Source: Leptospira sp.
GTDB lineage: Bacteria > Spirochaetota > Leptospiria > Leptospirales > Leptospiraceae
Reading direction: 5' to 3'
DNA: 64,000 nucleotides
Assembly: GCA_002786225.1 (NCBI GenBank)
Contig: PEQN01000009.1
Location: forward strand, 1-64,000
This document shows positions 16,734 to 24,988 of the stretch, one piece after another; position 1 is the stretch's first letter; each line of letters starts with the position of its first letter. A program made the position numbers and the translations under genes. The notes below the pieces were generated by a model. It was not told where the DNA came from and ran no database searches. It worked only from the letters and a program-made list of their open reading frames with translations.

Positions 16734-18451
16734 GTATTATGAATATCTGAACTTCTTAATACCTTATAGAAGAATTCTTTATTATTTACCTTTATTGACT
16801 CTATAGCTTTTTGAATTTGAAAAGTAGATATCTTGTATTTTTCCATTACTTTTTTGTTAAGGGAAATTTGCCCTGTTGTATAATAATTAACTAAATATTC
16901 TTTCTTTCGAACATGGGAAGGTAGTAAGAATTGAATTTCTTCTATTAAATCAGAATAAGAAAGAAATTGACCTCCTGTAAATTCCATTCTTGGTCCAGCA
17001 CCATGATCAGCTGTTAAAACTATTGCAAAATTATCTCCATAATTTTTTTCCAAAAATTTTATCAATTCACCAACTTGATTATCTGTTTCCTCGAAGACAA
17101 GGCGAGACTGCTCACTCTCCCATCCATGTGTATGGCCCACAGCATCGATTGCTTTAAATGTAATATAAACTAAATCGGTTTCTTGGTCTTTATGTAGATT
17201 TTTATTGATAATTTCATTTTGAATGACTGATTGAAGCATTTCAGATTCCATTTTGGATTGGTATGGACTTCCTACTATTTTATAAAAATCCTTTTCAGCA
17301 TTAATGAAATCTATTGAATTATTTTTCCAGTAGTCATATTTTTCATTATTAACAAAGTAATTCTGAATTTTAAATCCCTTTATTACTTCAGGGAGAGAGT
17401 ATTGATTCGTACTTGTCACCCAATTTAAATCCTTTTTGGATAACCAATAGACAAAATCTTTATCAGATTCTTCAGAGATGTTATTCAAGTTAGGAATTTT
17501 ATTTAATTTATTATTATAATCTTTACCATGACCAGCCATGCCTATAGATGCTCTTACCGCATAACATTGACTTATGATTACGGGCTTATTATTTCTATAT
17601 AAATCCCAAATATCTGCCAAGGTTTCAACTTCCATTTGGTTAGGATTTATAGAATTTTTTGTATTTTCGTAGACTGGAACTTTTTTAGTTTTACCATTCT
17701 CTAATGGATAGATTTGATCATTCCCTATTATATGATGTTGCCTTGGATAGCCACCTGTTCCTATAGATACATGACCCACTGCAGTATGGGCATCAATATG
17801 TCCAACATTTGCATTTGGAAAGTAAGCACCATTAACAAATAATCTTTTTATATTCGGATATGATTCTTTGTGAGAATTATAAAGCTCAGTTCCTCCTTGG
17901 TCTAATACAATAAATAAAATTAATTCTGGTTTTTGAATTTCATTATTATTTTTTCTAAATATTTCTACAAGAGGCTTCTCTACGGCTCCTTGAGGAATAG
18001 GTGAATCAATCAAAGTCGCAATAGTAGGTGTTATATGTTGTTGGTATATCGTTTTCATATACAGTAATTTGTTAAAATACTTTGGACCATAAAATACGAT
18101 CGGAATATTTCTATCGTAATCGAAATGTGTAGAATGCGAAATCCCATAACCATCTAATGTGATTTTTCCATTTTCTTCTTTAATAAATTCTTTATAATCT
18201 TTTTGGAAATCATTCCAATTCCGGTTATATCTTTGCAATTCTTTCGAAATTTTTACTTTCGTAAAATGTGTTTTCTTTCTCTCTAGAATCCATGATTCAT
18301 CTAGATAATTGTATTTATTAGGTATGAGAATTAAGTCTATTTCAGGAAGTAAAGAATTTCGTATAGATTCTAAATATAGTTGGTCTTCTTTGGATTGGCA
18401 ATGGAAGAAGATGCTTGTAAGGAGAATCGCTAATGCAAAATTGAATTTCAT
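16724..18451 (-). CDS. Alkaline-phosphatase-superfamily lipoprotein
   Basis: This protein of about 575 residues has a lipoprotein signal (FNFALAILLTSIFFHCQS), so it should be exported and lipid-anchored. The body shows features of the nucleotide pyrophosphatase/phosphodiesterase branch of the alkaline phosphatase superfamily. They are a metal Asp and nucleophile region (LFIVLDQGGTELY), GAYFPNANVGHIDAHTAVGH with a likely active-site Thr, DLVYITFKAIDAVGHTHG, and VLTADHGAGPRMEF. These supply the expected Asp/His metal ligands. The substrate is unknown. The frame is open to a TTG at 18481, but the ATG at 18451 gives the better signal peptide. That ATG shares the palindrome CATG (18449-18452) with the ATG of the divergent capA-like gene. 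Confidence 0.8.
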   Translation of the reverse strand: MKFNFALAILLTSIFFHCQSKEDQLYLESIRNSLLPEIDLILIPNKYNYLDESWILERKKTHFTKVKISKELQRYNRNWNDFQKDYKEFIKEENGKITLDGYGISHSTHFDYDRNIPIVFYGPKYFNKLLYMKTIYQQHITPTIATLIDSPIPQGAVEKPLVEIFRKNNNEIQKPELILFIVLDQGGTELYNSHKESYPNIKRLFVNGAYFPNANVGHIDAHTAVGHVSIGTGGYPRQHHIIGNDQIYPLENGKTKKVPVYENTKNSINPNQMEVETLADIWDLYRNNKPVIISQCYAVRASIGMAGHGKDYNNKLNKIPNLNNISEESDKDFVYWLSKKDLNWVTSTNQYSLPEVIKGFKIQNYFVNNEKYDYWKNNSIDFINAEKDFYKIVGSPYQSKMESEMLQSVIQNEIINKNLHKDQETDLVYITFKAIDAVGHTHGWESEQSRLVFEETDNQVGELIKFLEKNYGDNFAIVLTADHGAGPRMEFTGGQFLSYSDLIEEIQFLLPSHVRKKEYLVNYYTTGQISLNKKVMEKYKISTFQIQKAIESIKVNNKEFFYKVLRSSDIHNTQN

Positions 18452-19661
18452 GTTAGAATTTAATTTCTTTGAACGATGCAATCTTCGTAAACAGATTTAT
18501 CTGTTCTTTTTTTTCAATTTGATGAATTGTTCTTCTACTAAGAATTCTTCATTTATTGAATCCATCTTTTTACCTGATTCAGTAGAGATAAGTTTTTCAG
18601 CTGTAGGTGACCTTATGGTTCATAGTTCTCAGCTTGAAGCAAATTACGATAAGAGCACGAGAAAATTTGATTTTCATCAATCTTTCCAATTTGTGGAACC
18701 CATATTTCAAACTACAGAAATCAATTTTGGAAACCTAGAGACCACACTACCGAATGATGTTAAATTATTTTCTGGGTATCCAGAATTCGGATCTCCCAAT
18801 GAGTATGCCTATGCGATCAAAGATGCTCATTTTAATATTTTGTCTACAGCCAATAATCATTCTGTAGACAAAGGTTCTGTTGGGATAGAAAATACTATTC
18901 GCACTTTAAAATCTTTAGAAATATCTCAAATCGGAACCTATTTAAACCTAGAAGATTATAATAAAAGAAGAGATTTTTATATTAATTTGAAAGGTTATAA
19001 AATATTTATTTATAATTATACTTATGGAACAAATGGATTAGTGGTTCCGGAACCTAATATCGTAAAACACATAGATGAAATTGTAATCCAAGAAGATTTG
19101 AAGCGAGCAAAAGACTTGGGTGCTGATTGTATCATAGTTTCTTACCATTATGGTGGAGAATATTTAAGAGAACCCGATAAGGAACAATTGCGCTGGGTAA
19201 ATATTGCAATTGATAATGGCGCCGATATTATATTAGGTGGTCATCCACATGTTCTCCAAAAATATGAACTTAAAAAATATTCTGATCGTTATGGAGAATC
19301 TAAAGAAAGATTAATACTTTATTCTATGGGGAATTTTCTTTCTGGTCAAAGATATCCTCACACAGATGGTGGAGCTATCTTTCAATGGAATTTAAAAATG
19401 GAAAAAAATAGATCTACCTTTCAAGGAACTAAGAATACTATAGAAAATTTTCATTATATTCCTACTTGGGTTTATCCTAATCTTAAGGGAAAAGGAAATA
19501 AATATGCGATTCTACCTGTTACAAAATATTTCGATAAATCCTTAAAAGAAACAGATAAATCAATTCAACCTTTGGAATTAGACACTCAATCTAAACGTGC
19601 TATGAAATTTTTCATGAAAAATACAATTGATCTATTAGGTGATTCAATTCTCGACTTTTGA
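18450..19661 (+). CDS. CapA-family protein (poly-gamma-glutamate/metallophosphatase-like), putative lipoprotein
   Basis: The body matches the CapA family: SFSAVGDLMVHSSQ, NFGNLETTLP, STANNHSVDKG, IIVSYHYGGEYLREPD, IILGGHPHVLQ and LILYSMGNFLSGQR are its ordered metallophosphoesterase-like motifs. CapA proteins act in poly-gamma-glutamate capsules in Bacillus, but most homologues have no known polymer. The N-terminus from the ATG at 18450 gives a hydrophobic stretch with a lipobox-like NLMNC. The frame is open further upstream to 18309, but that part lies antisense to the divergent phosphatase gene. The 3' end overlaps the convergent NlpC/P60 gene by 18 bases. Confidence 0.8.
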   Translation: MLEFNFFERCNLRKQIYLFFFFNLMNCSSTKNSSFIESIFLPDSVEISFSAVGDLMVHSSQLEANYDKSTRKFDFHQSFQFVEPIFQTTEINFGNLETTLPNDVKLFSGYPEFGSPNEYAYAIKDAHFNILSTANNHSVDKGSVGIENTIRTLKSLEISQIGTYLNLEDYNKRRDFYINLKGYKIFIYNYTYGTNGLVVPEPNIVKHIDEIVIQEDLKRAKDLGADCIIVSYHYGGEYLREPDKEQLRWVNIAIDNGADIILGGHPHVLQKYELKKYSDRYGESKERLILYSMGNFLSGQRYPHTDGGAIFQWNLKMEKNRSTFQGTKNTIENFHYIPTWVYPNLKGKGNKYAILPVTKYFDKSLKETDKSIQPLELDTQSKRAMKFFMKNTIDLLGDSILDF

Positions 19662-20933
19662 AAAGATGCGTCGACTAGTAACAAATCTATCAAGCCACCA
19701 TCTCTCACTTAGACCTTGTATGACAACGCCCCTAGAAGAGGAAGCATGAGAAAATTGACCTCCACCCATAGCCAAGCCTACATGTGTAATTTTAGTTTGG
19801 TTTTTAGAAGCAGAAAAAAAGACCAAATCTCCTTCCCTAATATTGGATCGAGTGATTTCTGTTCCTACTAAAGCTTGGTGGCGTGCTGATCTAGGTAATT
19901 CTGATCTTGGAACAGAGATTAAAGGATCAGTTAAAACTCCAATAGTAAATCCTGAACAATCCGTACCTACTTTTGAACCTCCACCATAAACATATTTAGT
20001 ACCAATCCAACCACTCACTACTTGCTTGAGGTTTTGTCTTATTAGAAACCTCCAATTCGTAGGAAGGTTATTGTTGATTGATTCAGGCTTAGTTTCAGTT
20101 TGATCAATCGTAGATTCGATATCTATTCCTAAATCTTCTGGACTCAATTCTATTTTAGGTCTTAGAGTGAGATCCATCTTTCCTATTTCTTCGAAATTGT
20201 TTTCTAAGTTTCTATCTTTTTTTGTTAAAGCTAGAGTAAGGTTTCTACCAGATTTAGCTTCTACATTTCTTATTTGATTTAATAAAATTGTAAGGTAAGA
20301 ATTTCGTTTACTTTCCGTAAAATCTCTCATTATTTCTGAAAATATTTTCATATTCTTAGCTTCAGAATTTCTATGTAGATTATTTGGTAAGAGTTTTAGA
20401 ATTCTAGTGAATAAATTTTGATAATTTAACTTTTCGCTTAATCCAAAAATTAATATTCTACCACCTATCCAAGTACTTAATCCATCAAATTTAATATTTC
20501 TTGATTTTCTGATATAAGAATCTCTAACTTCAATAGGCAGATTAGCAAGATTAGCTTCTTGGTAGAATTTAGAAAGATAAACAAAATCATCATCACTTCC
20601 CGAGTAATTGTTTAAGAGAGGAATTAACTCTTCAGATTCATTCAACTCAATTCCTGCATCTAAATTTCTAGTAAATAGAACAATGGTTCTTGCAAATGTT
20701 TTGGAATCCTGTCCTTCCATCACAGCCCAAGGAAGCAAATCCGAGATTAAATTAGTAACATCCTTTTGATTTGCCCTCGATCCTAATTTTTTTCTAACTT
20801 CATTTTGGATTAATAATTGCTCGCGTTTATTAAAATCTTCTTTCAATAAATCAGAAAGTTTTTGAGAATAGATGGAAGATGAAATTAAAAGAGATAAAAA
20901 AATAATGAGAATTTCGATTTTAAATATCTTCAT
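19644..20933 (-). CDS. NlpC/P60-family cell-wall endopeptidase
   Basis: The 429-residue protein has a signal peptide (ILIIFLSLLISSSIYS) and a long helical, charged middle part (about 25-290) of unknown fold. A C-terminal NlpC/P60 domain covers about 305-425. The catalytic residues are visible: Cys326 in GTDCSGF, His384 in ITHVGLAMG and His396 in FSHASS. VYGGGSKVG and EGDLVFF are typical flanks. Enzymes of this type cut peptide bonds in peptidoglycan stems in the periplasm. The middle part may position it on a partner. It is convergent with the capA-like gene and divergent from an arsC/spx gene. Confidence 0.9.
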   Translation of the reverse strand: MKIFKIEILIIFLSLLISSSIYSQKLSDLLKEDFNKREQLLIQNEVRKKLGSRANQKDVTNLISDLLPWAVMEGQDSKTFARTIVLFTRNLDAGIELNESEELIPLLNNYSGSDDDFVYLSKFYQEANLANLPIEVRDSYIRKSRNIKFDGLSTWIGGRILIFGLSEKLNYQNLFTRILKLLPNNLHRNSEAKNMKIFSEIMRDFTESKRNSYLTILLNQIRNVEAKSGRNLTLALTKKDRNLENNFEEIGKMDLTLRPKIELSPEDLGIDIESTIDQTETKPESINNNLPTNWRFLIRQNLKQVVSGWIGTKYVYGGGSKVGTDCSGFTIGVLTDPLISVPRSELPRSARHQALVGTEITRSNIREGDLVFFSASKNQTKITHVGLAMGGGQFSHASSSRGVVIQGLSERWWLDRFVTSRRIFSKVEN

Positions 20934-20969
20934 ATGTTTATATTCGACTATAATTCTTGAGAGGTTTAT

Positions 20970-21323
20970 ATGAAATTAAAAGTTTATGAATATAAGAATT
21001 GTGGAACATGTAAAAAAGCACTCAAGTTTTTAGATCAGAAAAAAGTAATTTACGAAAAGATTCCAATTCGAGAGCAACCTCCTTCTGAGAAAGAGATCTT
21101 AACAATGATAGATACATTCGAAAAAGATCTAAAAAAATTATTCAATACATCAGGATCAGATTATAGAGAACTTCAAATCAAAGATAAATTAGAATCAATG
21201 ACCAAAAAAGAAATTATTTCCTTACTTGCTTCCAATGGGAATCTAATCAAACGACCTTTTGTATTATCAGATAAATTTGGTTTAGTTGGATTTAAGGAAG
21301 AGGAATGGAAGAATAGATTCTAA
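20970..21323 (+). CDS. ArsC/Spx/YffB-family thioredoxin-fold protein
   Basis: This 117-residue protein has the thioredoxin-like fold of the ArsC/Spx family, with the CxxC-type motif NCGTCKKALKFL at the N-terminus and SDKFGLVGFKEEEW at the end. RPFVLSD replaces the RPI/V segment seen in arsenate reductases. Short single-domain members with CGTC are usually YffB- or Spx/MgsR-like rather than proven arsenate reductases. No arsenic genes lie nearby. An AGAGG box precedes the ATG. Confidence 0.8.
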   Translation: MKLKVYEYKNCGTCKKALKFLDQKKVIYEKIPIREQPPSEKEILTMIDTFEKDLKKLFNTSGSDYRELQIKDKLESMTKKEIISLLASNGNLIKRPFVLSDKFGLVGFKEEEWKNRF

Positions 21324-21329
21324 AATTGT

Positions 21330-21938
21330 TCAAATTCTTTCGAAGCCTTTTCCTTCTCTAAGGATAGTCATAGGCTCTGATGTAAAATCTATGATTGTGG
21401 ATGGTTCGACTTGGATGATGCCGCCATCTATAATTCCGTCTACTCTATCACCAAATTGATAATCTAAATCATCTACATTAGTAAGATATTCATCATCTGT
21501 AATCACCGAGGTAGATGTAAGTGGAGAATCATGTATTTTTAATAGCTCTTGCAAGTAGATATGGTCAGGAAATCGTATTCCGATGTGTTTATCTTTATGA
21601 TGAATGATGCAAGGTTTTGGTAAAAGTTTATTTGCTTTAAGAATAAAAGTAAATGGACCTGGTGTGATTTTCTTCATTAGGCGATATGCCTCATTCGGAA
21701 GATATTCTATAAATTGAGAAGCCATTGAAATATCTTTACAAAGTAAGGAAAGTGGCTTATTTTTATTTAATTTCTTAAGATTATATAGCTTCTCAGTACC
21801 TTCCTTACTATTTGCATCTGCAACTATTGCATAAACAGTGTCAGTTGGAAAAATATAATTGGCTCCTCTTTTCAAATCTTCTGAAATAGAATTTAACTTC
21901 CGAACTTCTGGATTGATAGGATGCAAATATAAGATCAT
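21330..21938 (-). CDS. YciO-type Sua5/YrdC/TsaC-family protein
   Basis: This 202-residue protein has the YrdC fold: KRGANYIFPTDTVYAI, KPLSLLCKDISMASQF, MKKITPGPFTFIL, HIGIRFPDH and STSVITDDEYLTN. The spacing and the C-terminal part (DGIIDGGIIQVEPSTIIDFT then REG) resemble E. coli YciO rather than short TsaC. TsaC makes threonylcarbamoyl-AMP for t6A; the role of YciO is less clear. Lys/Arg-rich substrate-site residues are retained. It is last in a four-gene minus-strand operon (23920 to 21330) after an SDR enzyme, with a 4-base gap. tsaE and tsaB lie 7 kb away. Confidence 0.82.
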   Translation of the reverse strand: MILYLHPINPEVRKLNSISEDLKRGANYIFPTDTVYAIVADANSKEGTEKLYNLKKLNKNKPLSLLCKDISMASQFIEYLPNEAYRLMKKITPGPFTFILKANKLLPKPCIIHHKDKHIGIRFPDHIYLQELLKIHDSPLTSTSVITDDEYLTNVDDLDYQFGDRVDGIIDGGIIQVEPSTIIDFTSEPMTILREGKGFERI

Positions 21939-21942
21939 TTGA

Positions 21943-22683
21943 TTATTGAGCTGTCATTCCACCGTCAACAATGATTGAAGTGCCAGTCATATATCTCGAT
22001 GCATCGCTCGCAAGTAGAATTGTAGCTCCAAGTAAGTCTTCTGGAAGCCCCATTCGTTTCATGGGAATTGCCGCTTGAACTTGATCTTTTACTATTGGTT
22101 TATCGGTAATCATAGCTGTCATATCTGTTTCAACAAGACCAGGACAAATTGTATTTACTCGAAAATCATTTCTTACCCATTCAATTGCTAGAGCTTTAGT
22201 TAACGCTATCACTGCACCTTTCGTACCTGAATAGACACCTGCCAAAGGAGAGCCTATCATACCTAAAACTGATGCAAAGTTGATGATGTTTCCACCTACA
22301 TTTTTTTGTAGTTTGTAATAAGCTTGGCAAGATCTAAACAGACTTATATAATTTGTTTCAACAATTCGATTCACTTCATAATCTTTCATTCTACTTGCCG
22401 GGGTGTTGGATGCTATTCCTGCATTGTTAATTAGAACATCTATTTTTCCTTCTTTCTGATGAATCGATTGAAGAACAGATTGAATCTCACCATCTACACA
22501 ACAATCAGCAGCATAACCTGTTATCTGTGTTGCCTTCATCCATTCTATTGATGAATCTTTGGATCCAGTCCCATAAACTTTTGCACCCAAGTCAACAAAA
22601 CATTCTGCAATAGCACGACCTATTCCTCGACTTGCACCTGTTATGACAATAACTTTGCCACTTACATCGAATAAATTTTTCAT
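21943..22683 (-). CDS. Short-chain dehydrogenase/reductase
   Basis: This 246-residue classical SDR has the cofactor motif TGASRGIG (residues 15-22), NNAG (87-90), Asn111, Ser138, Tyr151 and Lys155 (YSGTK), and the C-terminal IIVDGG. The motif set predicts an active NAD(P)-dependent enzyme. It resembles glucose/3-oxoacyl reductase-like SDRs, so a role in fatty-acid or sugar metabolism is possible but not shown. It sits in an operon between a small lipoprotein gene (2-base gap) and the yciO-like gene (4-base gap). Confidence 0.9.
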   Translation of the reverse strand: MKNLFDVSGKVIVITGASRGIGRAIAECFVDLGAKVYGTGSKDSSIEWMKATQITGYAADCCVDGEIQSVLQSIHQKEGKIDVLINNAGIASNTPASRMKDYEVNRIVETNYISLFRSCQAYYKLQKNVGGNIINFASVLGMIGSPLAGVYSGTKGAVIALTKALAIEWVRNDFRVNTICPGLVETDMTAMITDKPIVKDQVQAAIPMKRMGLPEDLLGATILLASDASRYMTGTSIIVDGGMTAQ

Positions 22684-22685
22684 TT

Positions 22686-22994
22686 CTAATTTCCCTGCCT
22701 AAGAGTTCTTCTTTCTTCAAGTTCAATATTTGTATTCATCTCTTTATCTTTGGCTGGATAACAATTGGAATTCTTGATTTTTCCATCTTCCAATAATTTA
22801 TCATAATCCAAAACTCCATCCTCAGTAACTAAATCTCTTCGTATATAATGAGTTCCATCTTTATAATAATTATAAATAGCATCACAATCTTGAATGTCCA
22901 CATCTGGAGTCTTTTTCTTACAATCTATAATAAATAAGATACTAATTAAAGATAAACATACAAGATGAATTATATAATAAATAGAATTTTTCAT
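22686..22994 (-). CDS. Small putative lipoprotein of unknown function
   Basis: The 102-residue protein has an N-terminal hydrophobic segment (about 5-24) ending in FIIDC, which could serve as a loose spirochaetal lipobox although Asp at -1 is unusual. It could instead be a plain membrane anchor. The exported part is acidic and has two more cysteines (QDCDAIYNYY and NSNCYPAKD) that might pair. No family is recognised. Its ATG overlaps the stop of the upstream gene by four bases, so the two are translationally coupled and probably act together. Confidence 0.55.
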   Translation of the reverse strand: MKNSIYYIIHLVCLSLISILFIIDCKKKTPDVDIQDCDAIYNYYKDGTHYIRRDLVTEDGVLDYDKLLEDGKIKNSNCYPAKDKEMNTNIELEERRTLRQGN

Positions 22995-23920
22995 TGCTGT
23001 TGTGATTTTAAAGAATCTTCCGTAGATTTAGATTCTTGTTTAGAATCAGGTTGCGCTTGTTTAGATTCTTCTTTTACTTTGTTGGATAAATATTTTTGTA
23101 TTCTTTTTCGTTCGGTCTCACGTTTGTTTTCTTCCATTATATGATCTACCCCAACAATATCATCCCAATCTTTTCTACCTATAGGAGAAAGATAATCCAA
23201 AAGCAAATATTTCGAATCGTTTTCATTTTCAGATTTTTCCTTACTTGAATTATAAGTAGCCAATTCTTTTCCTAAAATCATTAATGTTTGCAGAAGTTCT
23301 TTATTTGCCAATTTAAAATAGTTATAAGATTGATTTAAACGACCAGATGCTTCATGGTTTTTAGCCAAATAATTATATAACATAGCCTCTTTCTGTTTTT
23401 TGATTATTGTTTCTAATCGGTTATTTGTATTTTCAGAATTTACTTCATTCAATTTATCTTTAGTTTGATTCACAATTTGATTGTATTCTTTAAACTTCTC
23501 TTTATAAGAATCCGATTGAGCCTTATAAAATTGATTGAGTATTTCAAATCCTTTCTTGTAAGAACGTCTGGATTCTTTATAATTTCCATTGATATATAGA
23601 TTTTCAGAATTGATTCTAATACTATCTAAAGATTTCAAAATCTCAGTTTGAGAAGTATTCTTGAGATGGATTTTATTTTTTTGTATTTCCTTTTCGTATA
23701 ATTTTTTTAATCTTTCAGTCTCAATTTTTAAATCTATAGTCACATCACCGAATTCATATTTTAACTCAGGAAGATTAGATTCTTTTGATAATTCACTGTG
23801 GTCATTTATACTAGAGTCACTTCTGTTCGCGGAAATCTTTTCAGATTGTGCATAAATTGAATTCAGTGATAAAACTAGAAATGCTATACCAATTGATTTA
23901 AAATAAGAACTAGGAATCAT
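22991..23920 (-). CDS. Exported coiled-coil protein of unknown function
   Basis: The 309-residue protein has a signal peptide (IGIAFLVLSLNSIYA, cleavage near residue 25). The remainder is long, highly charged and helical. There are heptad-like stretches (about 60-210) and two TPR-like helical pairs (NLYINGNYKESRRSYKKGFEIL and NYLAKNHEASGRLNQSYNYF). The Gln/Ser/Lys-rich tail (EESKQAQPDSKQ) looks disordered. I infer a periplasmic scaffold. It heads the operon with the small lipoprotein, SDR and yciO-like genes and is divergent from maf. No known family is claimed. Confidence 0.55.
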   Translation of the reverse strand: MIPSSYFKSIGIAFLVLSLNSIYAQSEKISANRSDSSINDHSELSKESNLPELKYEFGDVTIDLKIETERLKKLYEKEIQKNKIHLKNTSQTEILKSLDSIRINSENLYINGNYKESRRSYKKGFEILNQFYKAQSDSYKEKFKEYNQIVNQTKDKLNEVNSENTNNRLETIIKKQKEAMLYNYLAKNHEASGRLNQSYNYFKLANKELLQTLMILGKELATYNSSKEKSENENDSKYLLLDYLSPIGRKDWDDIVGVDHIMEENKRETERKRIQKYLSNKVKEESKQAQPDSKQESKSTEDSLKSQQQ

Positions 23921-23967
23921 TTTATAAATTGTAATATCTTCTCAATTTTTGTCAATGGATTAATACA

Positions 23968-24546
23968 ATGAAACAATTGATACTTTGTAGCCAATCCGCT
24001 AGACGAAAAAAGATTTTTACCGATTTGAATTTAAGCTATTCCATACAAACACCTAACATAGATGAATCTGAAGATAGTAATGAAAAACCTCTGGATTATT
24101 TAAAAAGAATTAGTATAAAAAAAGTTCTTTCTATTTGCAATACTGTTCCAAACAAAGAAGCGACATTTGTTTCTTCGGATACAATTGTTACCTTTGAAGA
24201 TAAAATTCTTCATAAACCAGAAAATCTTGAAGAAGCTATTCGAATCTTATCTAAATTATCAGGAAAAATCCATTATGTTCACTCTAGTTTCTATATTTTT
24301 CAAAAAGAAACAGTAGAAATTTTTAATTATGATTCAACTAAGGTTTATTTTAAATCGTGGAGTTTGAATCAAATTCACAATTATATCAACTTATTCCAAC
24401 CATTTGATAAGGCAGGATCCTATGGAATCCAAGACAAGGATGGACCTGTCGACAAATTTGAAGGTTCTTATACAAATGTTTTAGGATTTCCCATTCGTAA
24501 ATTCTTCCAAGAAATCCAATACTGGAAAGAATTTATTATACTTTAA
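23968..24546 (+). CDS. maf: Maf-family nucleoside triphosphate pyrophosphatase
   Basis: This 192-residue protein matches Maf/YhdE/YceF house-cleaning pyrophosphatases, which hydrolyse non-canonical or modified NTPs. LCSQSARRKKIF stands at the usual SxSPRR motif with Ala in place of Pro. VSSDTIVTFED is the active-site acidic motif, KPENLEEAIRILSKLSGK is the conserved helix and FDKAGSYGIQ the second signature. Which subfamily (dTTP/UTP or m7GTP) is unclear. The start has no clear ribosome site. It is divergent from the operon at 23920. Confidence 0.9.
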   Translation: MKQLILCSQSARRKKIFTDLNLSYSIQTPNIDESEDSNEKPLDYLKRISIKKVLSICNTVPNKEATFVSSDTIVTFEDKILHKPENLEEAIRILSKLSGKIHYVHSSFYIFQKETVEIFNYDSTKVYFKSWSLNQIHNYINLFQPFDKAGSYGIQDKDGPVDKFEGSYTNVLGFPIRKFFQEIQYWKEFIIL

Positions 24547-24548
24547 AT

Positions 24549-24818
24549 CTATGCGATTAAATTCAAAAGCATTCCAGGAACAATAGATGAACCAATGGAT
24601 TTAGAATCACTTAGTATCTGATTTGCTTTTTCTTTATAGTCTTGAGAAAGATTAGTTTTATTTGATGAATTTTTAGAATTTCCAAGATTTGAATCAAAAT
24701 GACCTTGTCGACCTTGAACTGGAGTCACAGGTTGAATGGGGGCATAGTTGGGTAAGGTGTATATGTAGGCTGACTCTCCACTTCTACCTATAGATTGTAC
24801 TAAACTAGACAGTTCCAT
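24549..24818 (-). CDS. Small protein of unknown function
   Basis: The 89-residue frame begins SLVQSIGRSGESAYIYTLPN and has a Pro/Gln-rich middle (PIQPVTPVQGRQGHF), an Asn/Ser-rich linker and a short hydrophobic tail (SIVPGMLLNLIA). No signal peptide and no recognised domain are present. It is convergent with maf, 2 bases from its stop. The composition looks coding, and GTGA-type purines precede the ATG weakly. I list it as a probable small gene. Confidence 0.5.
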   Translation of the reverse strand: MELSSLVQSIGRSGESAYIYTLPNYAPIQPVTPVQGRQGHFDSNLGNSKNSSNKTNLSQDYKEKANQILSDSKSIGSSIVPGMLLNLIA

Positions 24819-24988
24819 TCACTTTATTATCGGTTTTCTATCCTGATCTTTAGACTTATTGCAGAAAAAAAATCATAATCCTATGCTTTCGCTATATTTT
24901 TCTTTATTACCTGACCTTTTTTTAATCAGATTCCTTTCGATATTAATGATTTTCATTTAAACAAAATAATCTTAAATGGTTAGTAGTA

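Noticed and set aside
18309..18449. Upstream extension of the CapA-like frame to 18309
   Set aside because: This part is antisense to the signal peptide and first codons of the divergent phosphatase lipoprotein and does not look like a signal peptide itself.
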